A DNA stretch of 64,000 nucleotides, taken from positions 1,922,001 through 1,986,000 of the forward strand of contig NZ_CP147012.1 of NCBI RefSeq assembly GCF_037126285.1, given 5' to 3'. This stretch comes from Bernardetia sp. MNP-M8 (lineage in GTDB: Bacteria > Bacteroidota > Bacteroidia > Cytophagales > Bernardetiaceae). Position numbers and translations under genes: made by a program. The notes below the pieces were generated by a model. That model searched no databases and was not told where the DNA came from. It was given only the letters and a program-made list of their open reading frames with translations. Positions 58,507 to 64,000 of this stretch are shown here, in pieces; within the stretch, counting starts at the first letter, position 1, and each line of letters starts with the position of its first letter.

Positions 58507-61134
58507 TTAACGAATCATTTGTCCAATAGTAAAGTGGAATTGCGCTCCATTTGCATTTGGATTTCCAGGTATTTGGTCAAAACCATACGCCCAGTCAATA
58601 CCTAAGAGACCAAAAGCAGGCATAAAGATACGTGCGCCAACTCCTGCCGAACGTTTCAAATCAAAAGGTTGAAAAGTCTTAAAGCTACTCCAGTTGTTTC
58701 CACCTTCTGCAAAAGCAAGTACAAAAATAGAAGCAGCTTGATTAAGAGTAACAGGATAACGCAGTTCCATTACAAATTTATTATAAGCTACACCACCTTC
58801 ACTTCTAGAATCACTCGGAACAACTGAATTATCTTCGTAACCTCTCAGTCCTACAATATCAGAACCTAAAAGTAAGTTACCAAATCCTAAACCAGAACCA
58901 CCTAAAATAAAGCGTTCGAAAGGACTAATAGGAACTTTTTTATTATATGAACCAATAAAGCCCATGTGTGACCTTGCACTAAACACCAAATCACCCACAA
59001 TTGGTGTGTACCACGAATTATCAAACATCCATTTGTGATATTCTACAAATTTAAAAATTTCTGAATCTTCTGCTGTTTCATAATTTATATTTCTAAAGGA
59101 AGAAAAAGGAGGTGTAAGTCCTACACTAAGTGAAATACTTGCTCCATTACGAGGATAAATTGGACTATCTACACTTGAACGTGACAGAGTAGTATTGAAA
59201 ACTATACTATTAAAACTACCATCAGTAATATTTCTAAAATTAGCTCTTGTATAGTTATTTAGACCATAACGCAGATACGCCAATGAATTACTAAGTGTAA
59301 AATAGTTATCAGGAACTCTTAAACGACGACCTAATGCAAGTGTAATACCTGAAACTTGAAAGTTACCTGTGCTTTCTCTAGTAAGACTACTAATCTGATT
59401 CTGAACTGAATGTTGTAAGCTAACAGAGAATGAGTTTGGTTTTTTACCTCCTAACCAAGGTTCTGTAAAAGAGAATGAATAAGTTTGAAACTGACGTCCA
59501 CTTGCTTGAAAACGTAAAGAAACTTGTTGTCCATCTCCTTGTGGAAGTGGTGACCACGAACTAAAGTCTAATAAACGACTAGAAGAAAAGTTGTTAAAGG
59601 TAAGTCCTAGTGTTCCGATAAAGCCAATTGCTCCACCTCCCCAACCACCAGAAAGTTCGATTTGGTCATTTGGTTTTTCTTCTACTGAATAATGAATATC
59701 TACAGTTCCGTCGGCTACATTTGGAATTGGGTTGATTCCGATTGTTTCTGCATCAAAATAGCCTAACTGAGAAAGTTGTTGTTGTGTACGAAGAAGTGCT
59801 GAACGACTAAATTTCTGACCTGGTAATGTATAAACTTCTCTCAGAATAACATGATCTCTTGTACGAGTATTTCCTGTAACAATTACTTTGCTAATTGTTG
59901 CTTGGTCGCCTTCATAGATTCTCATTTCAATATCAATTGAATCATTATCTACTCTAACTTCAATTGGTTGAACATTGAAGAATAAATAACCATCATCCAT
60001 GTAAAGAGAAGTAATATCCAAACCTGTAGGATTATAAGACATACGTTTTTGTAAATCTTCTGGGTTATAAACATCTCCTTTACGAACACCTAGAACAGAA
60101 TTTAAAAGAGTATCAGAATGAATATAATTGCCTGACCAAGTAATGTTTCTGTAGTGGTACTTATTTCCTTCATTGACAGTCATTTTTATTTTTACTCCGT
60201 CTTCTACTGTTTTGACAGTATCTGAAATAATATAAGCATCTCTATATCCTTCTTTATTATAATAAGCAATAAGGCTTTTCTTATCATTTTTGAATTCACT
60301 AGGAATAAATTTGGAAGACCTAAATATATTCAAAGGTGAATATTCTTTTGTTTTCTTGAGTTTACGTTTGAGCTTTTTATCTGTAATTGCTGCATTTCCT
60401 TCAATTTCAATGTCTTGTATTCTTACTTTTTTGCCTTTGTTTACATCAATCTCTAAACGAACACTGTTTGCTAAAGTAGTATCTTTTTTCTGAACAATAT
60501 TAACTTCTACATTTCTAAATCCTTTTTGAATGTAATGTTGTTTGATAGCTACTTCTGTATTTTTGAGAATAACATTATTGACAATACGTCCACGAACAAG
60601 TGTTACTTTGTCTTTTAATGTGCTTTTTTGACCTTTAGGTATTCCTGTAAACTCAAAGCGAGAAAGTCTAGGTCTTTCTGTTAAGATAAGTTTTAAAAAT
60701 ACTTTTTCAGCTTCAATTTTGTCTACTTCTATGCTAACATCTCCTAAAAGTCCTTGTTTCCAAAGTTTGCGAATAGCAAGTCCAATATCTTCTCCTGGAA
60801 GTTTTATTTTATCTCCAATACGCAACCCTGTAAGTGAAATAAGTGCATTTGGGTCAAGATAACTAGCTCCTTTTACACTAATTCCTCCAATGGTATATTC
60901 TTTTGGGTTAGCATAATCAAAATCTTTTGTAGAGGTAGTTTCAAATCCTCCCAAACCTTTAAAAGGAGTTGTTTGAGCAAAAACAGATACAGAACTGCTC
61001 AAAAATAAAAAAGAGATAAGAAGAAAAAAAACAAAACTAATTGAGTATTTATTTTTTATAGAATGCAATGAATTATATGAATACATAAAATCGTATGAAG
61101 ATAGTGAATGAGTAGAATAGCGTAGCTTTTTCAT
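58507..61134 (-). CDS. bamA: BamA outer-membrane assembly protein
   Basis: 875 residues. The start at 61134 gives a long N terminus before the signal peptide (about 30-54, ending SVSVFAQ); an internal Met17 is an alternative. POTRA domains cover about 70-480, with repeated phrases such as YTLPGQKFSRSALLRTQQQLSQLGYFDAETIGINPIPN. The Omp85 barrel follows, with the FTEPWLGGKKPNSFSVSLQHS segment and the GLRGYEDNSV loop-6-type motif (VGLRGY). It ends in the barrel strand NGAQFHFTIGQMIR. It inserts beta-barrel proteins into the outer membrane. Gene order uppS-bamA-skp is conserved in the phylum. Confidence 0.94.
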   Translation of the reverse strand: MKKLRYSTHSLSSYDFMYSYNSLHSIKNKYSISFVFFLLISFLFLSSSVSVFAQTTPFKGLGGFETTSTKDFDYANPKEYTIGGISVKGASYLDPNALISLTGLRIGDKIKLPGEDIGLAIRKLWKQGLLGDVSIEVDKIEAEKVFLKLILTERPRLSRFEFTGIPKGQKSTLKDKVTLVRGRIVNNVILKNTEVAIKQHYIQKGFRNVEVNIVQKKDTTLANSVRLEIDVNKGKKVRIQDIEIEGNAAITDKKLKRKLKKTKEYSPLNIFRSSKFIPSEFKNDKKSLIAYYNKEGYRDAYIISDTVKTVEDGVKIKMTVNEGNKYHYRNITWSGNYIHSDTLLNSVLGVRKGDVYNPEDLQKRMSYNPTGLDITSLYMDDGYLFFNVQPIEVRVDNDSIDIEMRIYEGDQATISKVIVTGNTRTRDHVILREVYTLPGQKFSRSALLRTQQQLSQLGYFDAETIGINPIPNVADGTVDIHYSVEEKPNDQIELSGGWGGGAIGFIGTLGLTFNNFSSSRLLDFSSWSPLPQGDGQQVSLRFQASGRQFQTYSFSFTEPWLGGKKPNSFSVSLQHSVQNQISSLTRESTGNFQVSGITLALGRRLRVPDNYFTLSNSLAYLRYGLNNYTRANFRNITDGSFNSIVFNTTLSRSSVDSPIYPRNGASISLSVGLTPPFSSFRNINYETAEDSEIFKFVEYHKWMFDNSWYTPIVGDLVFSARSHMGFIGSYNKKVPISPFERFILGGSGLGFGNLLLGSDIVGLRGYEDNSVVPSDSRSEGGVAYNKFVMELRYPVTLNQAASIFVLAFAEGGNNWSSFKTFQPFDLKRSAGVGARIFMPAFGLLGIDWAYGFDQIPGNPNANGAQFHFTIGQMIR

Positions 61135-61209
61135 AAATGTAGTTACTACAAACTTTTTATTTTTTAGAGCTAATTTGATATTTGACTATTATTATTTATT
61201 GTGTTATTT

Positions 61210-62046
61210 TTATGTGTTTGATTTGTCTTCGAATTGTTCGCTTGTCTTACCGAAACGTCTTTCTCTATTTTGATAACTGAGGAGCGTTTCAAATAAATGT
61301 ATTTTTCTGAAATCAGGCCAAAGAACATCTAGAAAAGCAAGTTCAGAATAGGCAAGTTGCCAAAGTAAGAAATTACTAATTCTCATCTCACCACTTGTAC
61401 GAATAAGAAGTTCTGGATCAGGAATAGAAGCTGTATAAAGATGATTTGCAATTAAATCCTCATCTATTTGACTTGATTTAATTTCTCCTTGTTCTATTTT
61501 CTTAGCAATTTTTTGAATAGCCGTTTTCATTTCTGTACGTCCACTATAACTCAAAGCAAGTGTCAAAACTAGTCTATCATTGTGTGCTGTTTTGGCAATA
61601 GATTCATCAAGCTGAATTTGGCATTTATTAGGAAGAGATTCTAGTTCACCTATTGCTCCCAATTTCACACCTTTTTCACTCAACTCTTTTACTTCACTTC
61701 GCAATGTTGAAACTAAAAGCTGCATCAATCCGTTTATTTCATCTTCAGGACGCTGCCAGTTTTCAGTAGAAAATGTGTAGAGAGTTAGGTATTTTACGCC
61801 CATTTCCACACAGCCTTCTATTGCTTCTCTGACTGCTTTGACAGCATTTTTGTGTCCAAATATTCTAGAAAAACCTCTTTGTTTTGCCCATCTTCCGTTT
61901 CCATCCATGATAAGAGCAACGTGAGAAGGCATACGACTTTTATCCAATAATTCTTGTACTTCTTCTTTTGTACGAGAAGATATTGGAACAAATGCTGTAA
62001 AGTTTTCTATCTTTTTTGAAGTGTTTTCTTTTTTAGCTGATTTCAT
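61210..62046 (-). CDS. uppS: isoprenyl transferase (undecaprenyl diphosphate synthase)
   Basis: 278 residues. VALIMDGNGRWAKQRGFSRIFGHKNAVKAVREAIEGC (catalytic Asp48), YLTLYTFSTENWQRPEDEI and LLIRTSGEMRISNFLLWQLAYSEL are the cis-prenyltransferase signatures. It condenses isopentenyl units on farnesyl-PP for cell-wall carriers. The first 35 residues are an extension; MPSHVALIMDG (Met39) is an alternative start. 75 bases before bamA, same strand. Confidence 0.94.
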   Translation of the reverse strand: MKSAKKENTSKKIENFTAFVPISSRTKEEVQELLDKSRMPSHVALIMDGNGRWAKQRGFSRIFGHKNAVKAVREAIEGCVEMGVKYLTLYTFSTENWQRPEDEINGLMQLLVSTLRSEVKELSEKGVKLGAIGELESLPNKCQIQLDESIAKTAHNDRLVLTLALSYSGRTEMKTAIQKIAKKIEQGEIKSSQIDEDLIANHLYTASIPDPELLIRTSGEMRISNFLLWQLAYSELAFLDVLWPDFRKIHLFETLLSYQNRERRFGKTSEQFEDKSNT

Positions 62047-62441
62047 AGTTTAACTTGCCTTTTTGCTTTCCTTTTGGTTATTATAACCACCTTTTAAATG
62101 CCTAGTTACAGATTACTTTCGTAACAAAACTATACTACTTGTAGTTTAGTCAGATTTAAGACATTATAATTTGGGGCGCAAGTTACAAAAAGATTCACCA
62201 AATTCAGTTTTCTATTTTCTCAAAACCTTCAAAAAGGCATATTAATTAGTAAAATTATTGAAGTTCTTGACTAAGAAGACAAAAACTTACCTAATTGTTA
62301 GAAAGACGAAAGGAAGTAAAGAAGTGTGGCAATTGGAATAAATTTACTGTCTTAAAAAATGTAAATAGATAAAACGAAGAGTTAGGATAAATTATCTTTT
62401 GAAATATATTTCTGTAGATAAAGTATGACTTATTCACATTA
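62047..62441. other. 395-base intergenic region
   Basis: No gene. On the minus strand a TAGTTTTG at 62132-62125 fits the -7 consensus and may start the uppS-bamA transcript, with about a 72-base leader. The rest is A+T-rich with no repeat seen. Confidence 0.45.
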
Positions 62442-63608
62442 TTACTTTATTTTAATTCCTACCACCACTACATCATCTGTTTGTGAAGTTTGGTATTTCC
62501 ATGTTTCAAAGGCAGATTTTATTTCTTTATGTATTTGACTCATTGATTCAGAAGGATTTTCGTTTAGAAGTTGACGAAAACGTTTACTTCCAAATTTTTT
62601 ATCATTTTTTCCTCCAAACTGGTCAGGGTAGCCATCAGAGAATAAGTAAAAATGACTCCCTTTTTGATATTCTAAAGTATTGAGTGTAAATATTTTTTCT
62701 TTCTTTCTTCTCTCTCCTCCTAGTGCAGCACGACTTCCTTTAATCACTTGAATAGTTTCATCCATAGGACTTCTATAATAAAGAGGACGATTTGCACCTG
62801 CGTAATATAATTTTTTATCTGATTCATTCACAACTAAAATAGATGCATCCATTCCTTCTCTTACTTTTATACTTCTATCTGAAGATGAAGAGGATGTAAA
62901 TGCTTCTGTAATGCCTTCATTAAGAGCTTCTAAAATTTCGTTAGGCATTACAATTTTTTCTTTTTCTATTATTCTTTCTAACAAAAAATAACCTACAATT
63001 GTCATAATTGCTCCTGGTACGCCGTGTCCTGTACAATCTGCTGCAATTATTATTTTATACTCTTTGTTTTCTAGAGTAACACTTCTGAACCAATAAAAAT
63101 CACCACTAATAATATCTTTTGCCTTATAGAAAATAAATACTTCATCAAAAGCAGCTTGCAAGTTTGAGAGGTCTGGAAGAAGAGCAAGTTGCAACCTTTC
63201 AGCAGTACGAACACTTGCTTGTATATCAGAAAAAAGTTTTTCTACTTGTACACGTTGGTCTTTTATTTTATCACTTTGCGCTTGTAGCTCGTGCGAATAC
63301 TGTGTAACAATTTGATTTTGTTGTAATAATTCTTCATTATATGTTTCTACATCTTGTCTTACTTCAGTTACTTCATCAAGATTACGTCCTGCAAATCCAA
63401 AAGCTATTCCTAAAAAAATAGGCGCACTATCTATTATAAAATGAAGTGGATTTAGATGATGAATACTTACAAAACTCTCAGCACTAAAAGGCAAGTCTTT
63501 GAGAAATAAAGTATCAAAGAGTAAGGAAAAAACAGGAAAACAAAAACCAAATGCTATACCAAATAAAGAATATTTAAAAGTATAAGATTTTCTAGAATAT
63601 ACAGGCAT
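62442..63608 (-). CDS. SpoIIE-type PP2C phosphatase with membrane anchor
   Basis: 388 residues. Two TMs at about 13-30 and 56-73, a coiled coil at 75-135, and then the PPM/SpoIIE domain. IISGDFYWFRS, AADCTGHGVPGAIMTIVGYFLLE, YYAGANRPLYYR and LFSDGYPDQFGGKNDKKFGSKRF carry the metal-binding aspartates. Such proteins dephosphorylate partner anti-sigma antagonists or Ser/Thr-phosphorylated regulators in response to signals. The coiled coil resembles those that link HAMP/GAF sensors to this domain. No HAMP or GAF is present here. Confidence 0.9.
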   Translation of the reverse strand: MPVYSRKSYTFKYSLFGIAFGFCFPVFSLLFDTLFLKDLPFSAESFVSIHHLNPLHFIIDSAPIFLGIAFGFAGRNLDEVTEVRQDVETYNEELLQQNQIVTQYSHELQAQSDKIKDQRVQVEKLFSDIQASVRTAERLQLALLPDLSNLQAAFDEVFIFYKAKDIISGDFYWFRSVTLENKEYKIIIAADCTGHGVPGAIMTIVGYFLLERIIEKEKIVMPNEILEALNEGITEAFTSSSSSDRSIKVREGMDASILVVNESDKKLYYAGANRPLYYRSPMDETIQVIKGSRAALGGERRKKEKIFTLNTLEYQKGSHFYLFSDGYPDQFGGKNDKKFGSKRFRQLLNENPSESMSQIHKEIKSAFETWKYQTSQTDDVVVVGIKIK

Positions 63609-63797
63609 TTAATAGTAAAAGGGATAAATTAATTTTAGCAGACGAGGTGCTTAAACATTTACTTAGAAGAATTTAATCCTAAATTCTAAAACAAATAGAT
63701 TTAACAATATACGTTTTTTTTTTGAAAAACCTTTATATAAAAACTGAATAATTCTATGTTTTAATTAAACTATTTTACCAATCTATTTTTTATTTTT

Positions 63798-64000
63798 TCA
63801 AAGGAGTATAACTTCTACTAAACCATTTGTAATCTCAACTTTTTCCTCTTTACATTCATTGCAATCTTGGCAATCTTTGAAAAGGAATCTTCCATACCCT
63901 TTTGCAAAAAGCCTACTTTCATCTATTACTTTTTCTCTTAAAAACTGTTTTATAGAATTTGCTCTTCGCTCTGTAAAAAGTAAATTGTATTTTTCACTTC
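63798..64000 (-). CDS. OmpA-family protein, 3' end only
   Basis: Runs off the right edge; 67 codons to the TGA at 63800-63798 are visible. YNLLFTERRANSIKQFLREKVIDESRLFAKGYGRFLF is the second half of an OmpA peptidoglycan-binding domain (helix with R-A-xx-V-xxL and xxR-xxxxGYG). The CQDCNECKEEKVEITNGLVEVILL tail is an unusual Cys-rich insertion at the place where NRRVE-F normally stands. Confidence 0.75.
   Translation of the reverse strand, partial: SEKYNLLFTERRANSIKQFLREKVIDESRLFAKGYGRFLFKDCQDCNECKEEKVEITNGLVEVILL

Noticed and set aside
57901-58513. Heptamer arrays considered as a CRISPR array
   Set aside because: Units are 7 bases without spacers of constant length and no cas gene is present.

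Overview
The window looks like a chromosome segment from a Bacteroidota bacterium, probably order Cytophagales (a Bernardetia/Flexibacter-like marine lineage; this placement is inference). The DNA is strongly A+T-rich. Promoters fit the Bacteroidota -7 consensus TAnnTTTG, and Shine-Dalgarno sequences are mostly absent. The gene content includes type IX secretion (T9SS) parts and a T9SS cargo protein, DUF2911 and DUF4175-type proteins, a BamA-Skp cluster with several Skp copies, and a GlmM of the Bacteroidota type.

Layout. 1-13 kb: 5' part of a PorZ-like gene, a small lipoprotein, an AlkB-type hydroxylase, the rpsF-rpsR-rplI operon, a J-domain coiled-coil protein, a Uma2 remnant, an orphan gene, a PorE-like OmpA protein, and a leftward run of small envelope genes (TPR, DcrB-like, PepSY-like, PspB-like, DUF2911). 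13-20 kb: UppP, an M61 peptidase with PDZ domain, three tandem paralogous lipoproteins and a VWA protein. 20-35 kb: a conserved protein of unknown activity, a PLP racemase, an isolated NuoL-like subunit, a tyrosine phosphatase, an anti-sigma-like membrane protein, AroB, a HAMP-GAF-PAS sensor without output domain, a lipoprotein hydrolase and a very large DUF4175-type coiled-coil membrane protein.

35.6-39.8 kb is the accessory region: an Abi-alpha (DUF4393) protein, an IS110-family element with a long noncoding leader, a DUF433/DUF5615 toxin-antitoxin pair, an unpaired barstar-like inhibitor and a zinc-ribbon protein with a possible nuclease domain. 39.8-46 kb: a 2OG-Fe(II) oxygenase, HemC, a PAP2-like membrane protein, GlmM, a glycosyltransferase and cytidine deaminase. 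46-54 kb: a 1350-residue T9SS adhesin, a HAD hydrolase, two identical tRNA-Val(UAC) genes and a Big_5 lipoprotein. 53.6-64 kb: ftsQ-ftsA without ftsZ, three Skp/OmpH genes, BamA, UppS, a SpoIIE-type phosphatase and the 3' end of an OmpA-family gene.

The most unusual features are noncoding. (1) A roughly 606-bp unit at 57901-58506 carries a four-helix-bundle (S23/IVS-type) gene bounded by inverted arrays of a 7-bp repeat. It lies exactly between the bamA stop codon and skp and looks like a small mobile element. (2) A family of perfect or near-perfect palindromes with the plan AAACC-N5-GG-N4-(G)-N4-CC-N5-GGTTT occurs four times, each just upstream of a start codon, with compensatory changes between copies. 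A second palindrome type (GACAG...CTGTC) occurs twice. (3) The IS110 element may encode a bridge RNA in its leader.
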